This document shows positions 52,476 to 61,789 of a stretch of 64,000 nucleotides of DNA, one piece after another. This stretch comes from Nitratireductor pacificus pht-3B (GTDB lineage Bacteria; Pseudomonadota; Alphaproteobacteria; Rhizobiales; Rhizobiaceae). Made by a program: the position numbers and the translations under genes. The notes beneath the pieces are model-generated. The model was not told the origin of the DNA. It did not search any database and was given only the letters and a program-made list of their open reading frames with translations. Location of the stretch: assembly GCF_000300335.1 (NCBI RefSeq), contig NZ_AMRM01000002.1, positions 124,001 through 188,000 on the forward strand, in the 5' to 3' direction. Numbering within the stretch: the stretch's first letter is position 1; every line of letters begins with the position of its first letter.

Positions 52476-54245
52476 ATGACCTTTGAGCAGGTTTTCCTTT
52501 TTTGTCTTCTCGGGGTCGTCTTCGCTTTCCTTGTCTGGGGCCGCATCCGCTACGATCTCGTGGCGTTTGCCGCGCTGATCATCGCGGTGATCGGCGGCGT
52601 CGTCGCGCCGCACGACGCCTTCATCGGCTTCGGCCACGAGGCCGTGGTCATCATCGCGCTGGTGCTGATCGTCTCGCGCGCCATGATGAACGCGGGCGCG
52701 GTCGAGCTGATCGCCCGTTTCGTCCTCTCGTCAGGCCGTTCGCTGTCGACGCATATCGGCTTCATGTCGGTGATCGGGGCCGGACTGTCGGCCGTCATCA
52801 ACAATGTCGCCGCGCTGGTGATGCTGATGACGCTCGACATCGAGGCGGCGCAGAAGGCCAAACGGCCCGTCTCGCGCTCGCTGATGCCGCTCTCCTTCGC
52901 CACCATTCTCGGTGGCATGATCACGCTGATCGGAACGCCGCCCAACATCGTCATCGCCGAGTTCCGCGGCAGGGCGCTCGGCGAGTCCTTCTCGATGTTC
53001 GATTTCTCGCCGGTCGGCCTCATCTGCGCGGCCTTCGGCATCGCCTTCGTCGCGCTGGTCGGCTGGCGGCTGATTCCGGAAACGGGGCCGGCGGTGATCG
53101 GCCAGAGCGAGGATGCCGGCCTGTTCGTCGCGGAAGCCGGCGTGAAGGAGAACTCGAAGTCCATCGGCAAGACCGTCAATACGCTCTATCCGATGGCCGA
53201 CGAACACGATGTGACGATCCTCGGCCTGGTGCGGCGCGGTAAACGCCTGCCTGGCTTTTCGGCGGGCGAGGAGGTGCGCAAGAGCGATCATCTCGTCCTG
53301 GAGGGCGATCCGAAGTCGATCGAGGCCTTCATCGGCGCCGCCGGGCTGGACGCGCCGGGCGCGGAAGAGCATGGCGGCCTGCGCGGCCAGTCCCTGATCC
53401 TGGTCGAGGCGATCGTGCCCGACAATGCGCGCATGGTCGGCCGAACGGCGCTGGACCTGCGGCTGCTCTACCGGCGCGGCGTCACGCTCCTCGGCGTCTC
53501 GCGCCAAGGGAAGCGCTTCCGCGAGCGCGTGCGCAAGCTCGTCATCAAGCCGGGCGACGTGGTGCTGCTGCTGGGGCCGGAAAGCCGGGTGATGGACGCG
53601 GCCGAGTGGCTCGGCGTCCTGCCGCTGGCGGAAAAGAGCCACACCGTGATCCAGCGTGGCAAGGCCATGTTCGCGGTCGGCGTCTTCGCCGCTGCTGTCG
53701 CCTCCTCGGTGATGGGTTTTGTGCCGCTGGCCATCGCGCTCGCGGCGGCGGTGGGCATCTACGCGCTGTTCAACGTGGTCAGCGCGCGCGAGGTCTATGA
53801 ATCCGTCGAATGGCCGGTGATCGTGCTGCTGGCCTCGCTCATTCCGCTCGGCTTGGCCCTGGAGGAATCGGGCGGTACGAAGCTGATCGCCGATCAGATC
53901 CTGTCGCTGACGGGCGCCCTGCCGGCCTGGGCGATCCTGACGATCCTGATGATCGTCACGATGACCCTGTCGGACTTCCTGAACAATGTGGCCACGGCGC
54001 TGATCGCCGCTCCGGTCGGCCTGTCGGTCGCGCAGGGACTGGACGTGTCGCCGGACCCGTTCCTGATGGCCGTCGCGGTCGCCGCCTCATGCGCCTTCCT
54101 GACGCCGATCGGCCACAAGAACAACACCATCATCATGGGGCCGGGCGGCTATCGGTTCGGCGACTACTGGCGCATGGGCCTGCCGCTCGAGATCCTCATC
54201 ATCGCGGTATCCGTGCCGGCCATCCTGTTCTTCTGGCCGCTGTAA
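52476..54245 (+). CDS. SLC13-family permease with two TrkA-C domains
   Basis: 589 aa. Membrane helices fill residues 1-190 and 390-589 in the CitMHS/DASS-like arrangement. SHVISAVINN-type loops are visible as GAGLSAVINNVAALVMLM and, in the second half, TLSDFLNNVATALIAAPVG; the asparagines bind sodium and substrate carboxylates in relatives. Between the halves, residues 200-380 hold two TrkA-C domains (VNTLYPMADEHDVTILGLVRRG; LLYRRGVTLLGVSRQGKRF). Transporters of this layout carry sulfate, citrate, dicarboxylates or other anions; the substrate is not clear. Convergent with puuB-like gene, nine bases apart. Confidence 0.88.
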   Translation: MTFEQVFLFCLLGVVFAFLVWGRIRYDLVAFAALIIAVIGGVVAPHDAFIGFGHEAVVIIALVLIVSRAMMNAGAVELIARFVLSSGRSLSTHIGFMSVIGAGLSAVINNVAALVMLMTLDIEAAQKAKRPVSRSLMPLSFATILGGMITLIGTPPNIVIAEFRGRALGESFSMFDFSPVGLICAAFGIAFVALVGWRLIPETGPAVIGQSEDAGLFVAEAGVKENSKSIGKTVNTLYPMADEHDVTILGLVRRGKRLPGFSAGEEVRKSDHLVLEGDPKSIEAFIGAAGLDAPGAEEHGGLRGQSLILVEAIVPDNARMVGRTALDLRLLYRRGVTLLGVSRQGKRFRERVRKLVIKPGDVVLLLGPESRVMDAAEWLGVLPLAEKSHTVIQRGKAMFAVGVFAAAVASSVMGFVPLAIALAAAVGIYALFNVVSAREVYESVEWPVIVLLASLIPLGLALEESGGTKLIADQILSLTGALPAWAILTILMIVTMTLSDFLNNVATALIAAPVGLSVAQGLDVSPDPFLMAVAVAASCAFLTPIGHKNNTIIMGPGGYRFGDYWRMGLPLEILIIAVSVPAILFFWPL

Positions 54246-54254
54246 GGCTGGCCA

Positions 54255-55541
54255 TCAGATCCGGTCGCGCAGCGCATACCAGTTGAGTGCGAGGAACATC
54301 AGCGCCGGCCGCAGGAACCGGCCGCCGGGGAAGGGCGGGATCTTCAGTTCCTCCAGCAGCTTCAGCCGGTCGCGATTGCCGCAGACCGTCTCGGCATAGA
54401 GCTTGCCGGTGAAGTTCGACAGCATGACGCCGTGGCCGGAATAGCCGCCGGCGGCGATCACGTTGGGCATCACCTCGCGCACGAAGGGCTTGCGCGGCAT
54501 GGTGATGCCCACATAGCCGCCCCATGCATGGGTGATCTCGACGTCTCTCAAGGCGGGATAGAGTTCCGCGATCTGCCGGCGGATATGCGTCTCGATGGCC
54601 TTGTCCTCGCCCGGCGCGTAGATCTCGCGCCCGCCGAACAGAAGCCGCCCGTCCGACGATTTGCGGAAATAGCGAACCACGAAGCGGGAATCGTCCACCG
54701 CCTCGCCGCCCGGCAGGACCGGGCTGTCGTCGCCGAGCGGCGCGGTCGCGCCGATGAAGGAGCCGATCGGCATGACATGTGCGGCGCTGGTCGGCTCCAG
54801 ATCGCCGCCATAGGCGTTCGTGGCGAGCAGGCATTTCCGTGCGCTGACGGTGCCGCGCGCGGTGGCAATGCGCACCATGCCGCCCTCGGAGACGATCCCG
54901 GTCGCAGGTGAGTTCTCGAACAGCAGCGCCCCGGCCTCCGCCGCCGTGCGCGCTGTGCCGATGACCAGTTTCAGGGGATGGATGTGGCCGGTGCCCGTGT
55001 CGCGCACGCCGCCGAAATAGCGGTCGGAACCCAGCCGCTCGCGCGTCTCGCCGGCGTCCATGAAGCTCAGATGCGGATAGGCGAAGCGCTCGCGCATGAT
55101 GTCGGCATGCCGGCGGTAATCGTCGAGATAGCGCTTCTTGTGGACCACCGACATCTGGCCCGGCCGGTAGTCGATCTCGATGCCGTTGGCCGCCGCGAAG
55201 TCCAGGAGATGCGCCTTCGCCTCCTCGGCCAGATCGAACAGGGCTTTCGCCCGGGTGAAGCCCAGTTCGGCCTCCAGCTCTTCCGCCCAGGCGCGCTGTC
55301 CGGTGCCGAGCTGTCCGCCGTTGCGCCCAGAGGCGCCGTCACCGAAGCGATGCGCCTCGATCAGCGCGACATTGACGCCGGCCTTGGCGAGATGCGCCGC
55401 CGCCGAAAGGCCTGTGAAGCCACCCCCGACAATGGCTACATCGACCGAGAGATCCGCATCGAGCGCCGGATAGTCCGCGCGTGGCCCGCTGGTCGCTTCG
55501 TACCAGGAGTGGCCGGGGGAGATGGGAGAGCGGTGGGACAT
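54255..55541 (-). CDS. puuB: FAD-dependent oxidoreductase, PuuB-like (gamma-glutamylputrescine oxidase type)
   Basis: 428 aa of the DAO family. Dinucleotide motif VDVAIVGGGFTGLSAAAHLAKAG followed by GASGRNGGQLGTGQR, a stretch diagnostic of the PuuB/OrdL group. TVSARKCLLATNAYGGDL and AGGYSGHGVMLSNFTGKLYAE close the FAD and substrate domains. PuuB oxidises gamma-glutamylputrescine to the aldehyde. The gene follows a PuuA-like glutamine synthetase, with a 9-copy tandem repeat between them, which supports the role. Confidence 0.87.
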   Translation of the reverse strand: MSHRSPISPGHSWYEATSGPRADYPALDADLSVDVAIVGGGFTGLSAAAHLAKAGVNVALIEAHRFGDGASGRNGGQLGTGQRAWAEELEAELGFTRAKALFDLAEEAKAHLLDFAAANGIEIDYRPGQMSVVHKKRYLDDYRRHADIMRERFAYPHLSFMDAGETRERLGSDRYFGGVRDTGTGHIHPLKLVIGTARTAAEAGALLFENSPATGIVSEGGMVRIATARGTVSARKCLLATNAYGGDLEPTSAAHVMPIGSFIGATAPLGDDSPVLPGGEAVDDSRFVVRYFRKSSDGRLLFGGREIYAPGEDKAIETHIRRQIAELYPALRDVEITHAWGGYVGITMPRKPFVREVMPNVIAAGGYSGHGVMLSNFTGKLYAETVCGNRDRLKLLEELKIPPFPGGRFLRPALMFLALNWYALRDRI

Positions 55542-55632
55542 GGGAGAGGAGCGAGTAGTGAGTAGTGAGTAGGGAAAAAAGATGGCTTCAGGAAGGTGGC
55601 CGGTTGTCTTCGCTCATCATACGGATACTCCT

Positions 55633-55695
55633 CTATTCGCTATTCGCTATTCGCTATTCGCTATTCGCTATTCGCTATTCGCTATTCGCTATTCG
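55633..55695. repeat. Tandem 7-bp repeat, nine copies
   Basis: Nine uninterrupted copies of CTATTCG occupy 63 bases between the puuA-like stop and the puuB-like start. A shorter array of a related unit, GAGTAGT x 2 plus GAGTAGG, lies at 55553-55573 in the opposite sense (compare GAATAGC). Such arrays change copy number by slippage. It is not a CRISPR: unit too short and no spacers. Confidence 0.95.
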
Positions 55696-55701
55696 CTCAC
55701 T

Positions 55702-57135
55702 TCACACATTCAACAGCAGATACTCCCGTTCCCACGGGCTGATCACCTGCATGAAGGTTTCGAATTCGGCGCGCTTGATGGCGGCGAAGGTGGAGACGAA
55801 GGAGGCGCCGAGGATGCGCGTCAGGGCTTCGTCGCTCTCGAACAGGGCGACGGCCTCGAGCAGGCCGCGCGGCAGCTCGATCTCGTCCTGGTTTACCGCC
55901 GTGCCGGCCGGCGCGTCGGGCGTGTTCTTGTCCAGGATGCCGATCAGCCCGCAGGCGAGCGATGCGGCCAGCGCCAGATAGGGATTGGCGTCGGACGATG
56001 GGATGCGGTTCTCGACGCGCCGTGCCGCCGGGTCGGAGCGCGGCACGCGAAAGGCCGTCGTGCGGTTGTCGTAGCCCCAGCGCGTGTTCACCGGCACGGA
56101 AGTGCCCTGGGTCAGCCGGCGGTAGGAGTTGACGTAGGGCGCGAGCATGATCAGCGCGCTCGGGATGTGCCGCTGCAACCCGCCGATGAAGTGGCGGAAG
56201 GTTTGGGTCTCGCCGCCGTCTTCGCTTGAGAAGACATTGTTGCCCTTCTTCAGCGACACCACCGACTGGTGGATATGCATCGCCGAGCCGGGTTGGCCCT
56301 GGATCGGCTTGGCCATGAAGGTGGCATAGGTGTCGTGGTTGAGTGCGGCCTCGCGGATCGTCCGCTTGAACATAAACACCTGGTCGGCGAGTTCCACGGG
56401 ATCGCCGTGGCGCAGATTGATCTCGAGTTGGCCGGCGCCTTCCTCGTGGATCAGCGTGTCGATCTCCAGGCCCTGCGCCTCGGAATAGTGGTAGATGTCG
56501 TCGATCAGCTCGTCGAATTCGTTGACGCCGGCGATGGAATAGCCCTGACCCCCGCCGATGGGACGGCCCGAGCGGCCGACCGGTGGCGTCAGCGGATAGT
56601 CCGGGTCGGGGTTCTTGTGGACCAGATAGAACTCGATCTCCGGCGCGACGATGGGTTTCAGGCCATGCTTCGCGTACTGGGCGACCACATGCTTGAGCAG
56701 GTTGCGCGGGCTGAACTCGACGGCGCGTCCGTCCTGGTGCACCAGGTCGCAGATCACCTGCGCCGTCGGGTCCGTCTCCCACGGCACCGCCGTCAGCGTC
56801 GACAGGTCCGGCAGAAGCTTCAGATCGCCGTCGTCTTCCGGGTAGACGAAGCCGCCGCCGCTTTCGGGATACTCGCCCGAGATCGTCGTCATGAAGACGG
56901 CGGAGGGGAGCGCCAGCGATGTGTTGGAGGTGAATTTCTTCGACGGCATCATCTTGCCGCGCGCCACGCCGGCCTGGTCCGGCGTGATGCATTCGATGTC
57001 CTCGATACCGCGCCATTCGAGCCAGGACGTCGCCTGCTTCCAGTCCTTCACCCCGCGCAGATTCTTGAGAAATGCGGGAGCGCGCACCACGTCGCCGCGG
57101 CCGGCGGGACGGCTCAGCTTTTTCCTGTCAGGCAT
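55702..57135 (-). CDS. puuA: Glutamine-synthetase family protein, PuuA-like (gamma-glutamylputrescine synthetase)
   Basis: 477 aa from the ATG at 57135 (one codon inside a TTG). Type-I GS fold: VRAPAFLKNLRGVKDW leads into the N-terminal beta-grasp, the catalytic domain has IVAPEIEFYLV, EEGAGQLEINLRHGDPVELADQVF, FMAKPIQGQPGSAMHIHQSV and VENRIPSSDANPYLALAASLACG. The latter motifs give the metal and ATP ligands. The sequence follows PuuA and related glutamylpolyamine synthetases rather than GlnA: the adenylylation-site region of GlnA is missing. The downstream puuB-like oxidase supports polyamine catabolism. Confidence 0.88.
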   Translation of the reverse strand: MPDRKKLSRPAGRGDVVRAPAFLKNLRGVKDWKQATSWLEWRGIEDIECITPDQAGVARGKMMPSKKFTSNTSLALPSAVFMTTISGEYPESGGGFVYPEDDGDLKLLPDLSTLTAVPWETDPTAQVICDLVHQDGRAVEFSPRNLLKHVVAQYAKHGLKPIVAPEIEFYLVHKNPDPDYPLTPPVGRSGRPIGGGQGYSIAGVNEFDELIDDIYHYSEAQGLEIDTLIHEEGAGQLEINLRHGDPVELADQVFMFKRTIREAALNHDTYATFMAKPIQGQPGSAMHIHQSVVSLKKGNNVFSSEDGGETQTFRHFIGGLQRHIPSALIMLAPYVNSYRRLTQGTSVPVNTRWGYDNRTTAFRVPRSDPAARRVENRIPSSDANPYLALAASLACGLIGILDKNTPDAPAGTAVNQDEIELPRGLLEAVALFESDEALTRILGASFVSTFAAIKRAEFETFMQVISPWEREYLLLNV

Positions 57136-57201
57136 CAATCACCAGGGATCGTTTCGGATGCCGGAGTATAGACGGGCGATGCGCGGGAAGGGAAGGCCCG
57201 C

Positions 57202-57663
57202 CTATCCCCTGGCGCCGGCGATCAACCGCTCTATGACCGGCTGCAGGGTCTCGGGGGTGACGGGGCGAACGACGGTCGCGTCGAACTGCAGGGCGGGCAG
57301 GGTGGCGGTCTCGCAGCTGGAGACGACGCCGATGACCAGCGGCAGCCGGCGCGGCGAGGCGCTGCGCAGCGCGCTGAGAAGGTCGATCAGGCTGCCGGCA
57401 TTGCCGAGCGCTGCGTCCATGTCGACGATCACCAGGCCCGGCGACCGGTCGCGCGCGGCGGCGGCGGCAAGCGTCCGCCCGGCTTCGCCTGGCTCCATCG
57501 CGCTGGCCTTCAGATAGGCGCGCTCGGCGATCCGCGACAGGACGATGCGGTTGATCGGCGATGCGGCGACGACCAGCACCTGGCCTAAATCGGCGGTGCA
57601 GGCGGCCTGCTGGGCGCTGTGGTCGGAAACCATTGTTTCGCTGGAAGAAGAAATGTTCGTCAT
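57202..57663 (-). CDS. Stand-alone receiver-like (CheY-type) protein with altered switch residue
   Basis: 153 aa from MTNISSSSE (57663). After a 30-residue low-complexity start the chain follows the receiver fold: GQVLVVAASPINRIVLSRIAE, GLVIVDMDAAL (phospho-acceptor Asp), LVIGVVSSCE (switch Ser) and TVVRPVTPETL, where the invariant Lys before Pro is Arg. The acidic pair after beta-1 is also missing (AASP in place of DD). Both changes suggest poor or no phosphorylation. No output domain and no histidine kinase next to it. Probably a pseudo-receiver acting by protein contact. Confidence 0.7.
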   Translation of the reverse strand: MTNISSSSETMVSDHSAQQAACTADLGQVLVVAASPINRIVLSRIAERAYLKASAMEPGEAGRTLAAAAARDRSPGLVIVDMDAALGNAGSLIDLLSALRSASPRRLPLVIGVVSSCETATLPALQFDATVVRPVTPETLQPVIERLIAGARG

Positions 57664-57892
57664 CGCCCCGCCACCCAAAAGAACAGGGCAGCGAAACGCA
57701 ATGCCCGGTTGAATTTCGGGCGCCATACTCTCAACGAGCGGTGAAAAGTCAAGTTACAAAAGGTTTATATTGGGCGGATTGGCAGGATTTCCCGTGTAAA
57801 ATTATGCAAACGGGGGTTGTTTGCGATGTTTAGTTGAATTTGCATATTCTTTTATTGAATTTTTCTATCCCGAGGGTCTCCTTTCCTGCCAT

Positions 57893-57923
57893 AAAGAAAC
57901 ACCCGCGCGGCGGACCGCGCGGG
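57893..57923 (-). terminator. Rho-independent terminator downstream of the aceA operon
   Basis: CCCGCGCGG (57902-57910) pairs with CCGCGCGGG (57915-57923) around a 4-base loop. Read on the minus strand, the stem is followed by TGTTTCTTTAT, a T-rich run. It lies 28 bases past the stop of the small gene and fits termination of aceA plus that gene. The adjacent 57727-57892 is A+T-rich and holds the promoter side of the receiver-like gene. Confidence 0.8.
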
Positions 57924-57950
57924 CGTCGGGCTGGAGGCCCATTGGCCGGT

Positions 57951-58196
57951 TCAGGAGCCGGCGAGGCGGTTGGTGACGATGACCGGCACCAGGAGGTCGC
58001 CCCAGTTTCCCTCCCCGCCATGGTGGCGCGCCGAGCGGACGAGTTCGACGGACACGCCCGAATCCACCGCCTTCATCACCGACTGGTTGAGCCTGTGCAG
58101 GTCGTTGGCGACCATGCGGATGATGGCCTGCTGGTCGACGCTCATGGCGCTCGACTGTTCTTCTGCACGTTCCTTGACGCGGGTCTTCGGTGTCAT
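57951..58196 (-). CDS. Small hypothetical protein co-transcribed with isocitrate lyase
   Basis: 81 aa. AAGGAG is seven bases before the ATG. It follows aceA by 31 bases and a terminator follows it, so it is a genuine second gene of that operon. The sequence has a charged start (TPKTRVKERAEEQ), a likely helix DQQAIIRMVANDLHRLNQSV and the C-terminal part SARHHGGEGNWGDLLVPVIV. No membrane segment or signal. I do not recognise the family. A role in controlling or stabilising isocitrate lyase is possible, but only position supports it. Confidence 0.7.
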   Translation of the reverse strand: MTPKTRVKERAEEQSSAMSVDQQAIIRMVANDLHRLNQSVMKAVDSGVSVELVRSARHHGGEGNWGDLLVPVIVTNRLAGS

Positions 58197-58227
58197 GTCC
58201 GTTCTCCTTTCCGGGCGTCGGCCCTGT

Positions 58228-59517
<1,290 letters not shown>

Positions 59518-59683
59518 TGTGACCTCCGTGCAGGAAATGCTTCTGTTGCGGGGCGAGCTTCCTGGGAAATTGCTTGCCCCGTGTTCGTTACAGGATTTAC
59601 ATTGCGGCGCAGCGGAAGCGGAGAAAATTCAGAGAATGCAAGGGATTTTTCGTGTCAGCATGTCTGGATTTTGACAGGGTAGG

Positions 59684-59747
59684 CGTGTAAATTTGTAAAG
59701 GATGTAAGGGCGAGTTTGTGGGGCGGTTTTGTAAAGGTGTGTAAAGT
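59684..59747. promoter_or_regulatory. Repeated TTTGTAAAGG motifs between aceA and the ScfR-type regulator
   Basis: TTTGTAAAGG occurs at 59692-59701 and again at 59728-59737, 36 bases apart, each followed within 7 bases by TGTAA. Extra TGTAAA half-sites occur at 59686 and 59740. The region is A+T-rich against a GC-rich background and lies about 170 bases before aceA. ScfR-family proteins such as RamB bind A+T-rich TTTGCAAA-like sites near glyoxylate genes, so these are probable operators. Confidence 0.55.
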
Positions 59748-59753
59748 GGCGAT

Positions 59754-59919
59754 CGTTCAGGCATGGATCCTCGGGTCAAGCCCGAGGATGACGAAGCCGG
59801 ATCGCGAGGCGGTTGGCCTGGTTCACTGCGGGCCGTAGGGCTCACTTGCGGTGGCGGCAGGTTCGCAGGCCTTTCCTCTCGTCATCCTCGGGCTTGACCC
59901 GAGGATCCATGCCTGAACG
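59754..59919. repeat. 41-bp perfect inverted repeat upstream of the ScfR-type gene
   Basis: Arms 59754-59794 and 59879-59919 are exact reverse complements. Each arm also contains its own small palindrome around CCTCGGGTCAAGCCCGAGG. The 84-base middle has no gene. The right arm ends 42 bases before the regulator start, so the repeat lies in its leader or promoter. It looks like a dispersed extragenic element of this genome. Confidence 0.88.
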
Positions 59920-59961
59920 GCCACGCGTTGCCGAGGACGCAGAAACAAGCGGGGTTCGACC

Positions 59962-61407
59962 ATGGCCAACCAGAAGATCTTCGCCGGCGCGCGCATCCGC
60001 CGGGTGCGCAACGCCAAGGGGCTGACCCAGACGGCGATGGCCGAGGGGCTGGGCATCTCGCCCTCCTACCTGAACCTGATCGAGCGCAACCAGCGCCCGC
60101 TGACCGTGCCGCTGATCCTGAAGCTTGCCTCGGTCTACAAGGTCGACCCGGACGAGTTGCAGGGCGAGGCGGGGCTTTCGCTGGCGGCGCTGCGCGAGGT
60201 GTTTTCCGACCCGCTGCTGGCCGGCGAGCTGCCGGGCGAGCAGGAGCTGATCGACGTCGCCGAGGCCGCGCCCAACGCGGCGGCGGCGCTGGTCAAGCTC
60301 TACCGCGCCTATCGCGAGCAGGCCGACCGCATGTCGGACCTGTCGGAGATGCTCGCGCGGGAAGGGCGCGCCACGGCGATCTCCGCCGCGCGTCTGCCCA
60401 TCGACGAGGTGCGCGAGACCTTCGAGCGGCGGGCCAACCATTTCCCGGCCATCGAGGAGGAGGCGGAGAGCTTTCACAAGCTGCTGGAGCCGGGCGACGA
60501 CCTCTCCGCCGCCATCCGGGCCTGGCTGAAGCGCGAGCACGGCATCGTCGTGCGCGTCCTGCCGGTCGCCACCATGCCCAACTGGCGCCGCCGCTATGAC
60601 CGGCATTCGCAGCGCCTCTTCGTCTCCGAGCGCCTGTCGCCCGCCGACCAGCTGCGCGAGATCGCCATGGAGGCGTGCCTCCTGCGCATGTCGGTGGCCG
60701 TGGCCGGCGAGATCGAGGCGCTAAAACTTTCCGGCAACGAGGCGCGGCGGCTCGCCCGCTTCGAGCTCGGCCGCTATGCGGCGCACGCGCTGATGATGCC
60801 CTACCGGCCCTTCCTCTCGGCGGCGGAGCGGGCGCATTACGACATCGACGTTCTGAAATCGCGCTTCGGCGTTTCCTTCGAGCAGGCGGCGAACCGGCTG
60901 ACCACACTCGGCCGCGCCGGGGCCGCGGGCGTTCCCTTCTTCATGCTCGAGGTCGACCATGCGGGCAACCGCTTCCGCAAGGCGGGCGCGCAGGGTTTTC
61001 CGCAGAGCCGTTTTGGGGGGGGCTGCCCGAAGCTCGCCGTGCACGCCGCCTTCGCCCAGCCGGGGCAGGTGCTGGTGGAGGCGGTGGAGATGCCCGACGG
61101 GGCGGAGTTCCTGACGATCGCCCGCACGCTGGAGGGGCCGCAGGGCGCCTTCGCCGAGCGCCCGCGCCGCACGGCGCTGCTGATCGGCTGCGATCTGGGG
61201 TTCCGCGACGCCGTGGTCTATGGCGCCGCGCTCCCCGGCATGCCGGGCAAGGCCGGCGGCGCGCCGACCCATGCGCTGACCCCGGTCGGCCCCGCCTGCC
61301 GCCTGTGCGAACGCGCCGGCTGCCTCGCCCGCGCCGAGCCGCCCGTGACGCGGCCGCTCGGGCTGGACGAGATGGTGACGGGGCTGAGCGCGTTCGATTT
61401 TCAGTGA
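59962..61407 (+). CDS. ScfR/RamB-type regulator (XRE helix-turn-helix plus IrrE-like and DUF2083 domains)
   Basis: 481 aa. The XRE domain (residues 5-60) has IFAGARIRRVRNAKGLTQTA then LGISPSYLNLIERNQRPLTV. An ImmA/IrrE-like region follows (about 190-310, RYDRHSQRLFVSERLSPADQLREIAMEA); the HExxH zinc motif is not evident, as usual for ScfR proteins. The C-terminal part has CPKLAVHAAFAQPGQ and PACRLCERAGCLARAEPP, whose clustered cysteines could bind Zn or Fe-S. ScfR regulators sense short-chain acyl-CoA and control glyoxylate, methylcitrate or acetate genes, matching the divergent aceA. Confidence 0.9.
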   Translation: MANQKIFAGARIRRVRNAKGLTQTAMAEGLGISPSYLNLIERNQRPLTVPLILKLASVYKVDPDELQGEAGLSLAALREVFSDPLLAGELPGEQELIDVAEAAPNAAAALVKLYRAYREQADRMSDLSEMLAREGRATAISAARLPIDEVRETFERRANHFPAIEEEAESFHKLLEPGDDLSAAIRAWLKREHGIVVRVLPVATMPNWRRRYDRHSQRLFVSERLSPADQLREIAMEACLLRMSVAVAGEIEALKLSGNEARRLARFELGRYAAHALMMPYRPFLSAAERAHYDIDVLKSRFGVSFEQAANRLTTLGRAGAAGVPFFMLEVDHAGNRFRKAGAQGFPQSRFGGGCPKLAVHAAFAQPGQVLVEAVEMPDGAEFLTIARTLEGPQGAFAERPRRTALLIGCDLGFRDAVVYGAALPGMPGKAGGAPTHALTPVGPACRLCERAGCLARAEPPVTRPLGLDEMVTGLSAFDFQ

Positions 61408-61473
61408 GGGCCGCGCCGGTCTTTCCCGCATCGGTCGTCGCGCGCGATCCGGGGGTCGGATTCGTTGCCGGTG

Positions 61474-61743
61474 CGTGGTTCGACAAGCTCACCATGAGGG
61501 AGGTGGGGTGCTGCAATGCTGCTTTGCCGGATCCCGGGACTGGCCTCCTTCGAGGTCCCACCTCTGCCAAAGCCACCCTCCGTCAGGCTCAATCTCCCTG
61601 CCTACCCCGGCATCCCGCATGGTGAGCTTGTCGAACCACGCATGGGATCGCCGCAGGGCGACGCGATGCTCCTGCTCGCCTCTCGCAAGGCTCCGCCACG
61701 CCGCCGCGCTCCACATCCCTCAGGGTGAGCCTGTCGAACCACG
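61474..61743. repeat. Three copies of the GTGGTTCGACAAGCTCACCAT repeat
   Basis: One copy in direct sense (61474-61500) and two in inverse sense (61616-61642 and 61716-61743, the last with AGGGTGAGCC in place of ATGGTGAGCT). The same core makes the 40-bp inverted repeat at 41474-41653. The interval 61408-61789 between the ScfR-type gene and the VOC genes contains these and no gene. Confidence 0.85.
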
Positions 61744-61789
61744 CACGAGGCCGATGCAGCGCGCCAAGACGCTGCCGCCCCGCCATCGC

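Noticed and set aside
55553-55695. CRISPR-like array
   Set aside because: Units are 7 bp and contiguous with no spacers and no cas genes; it is a simple tandem repeat.
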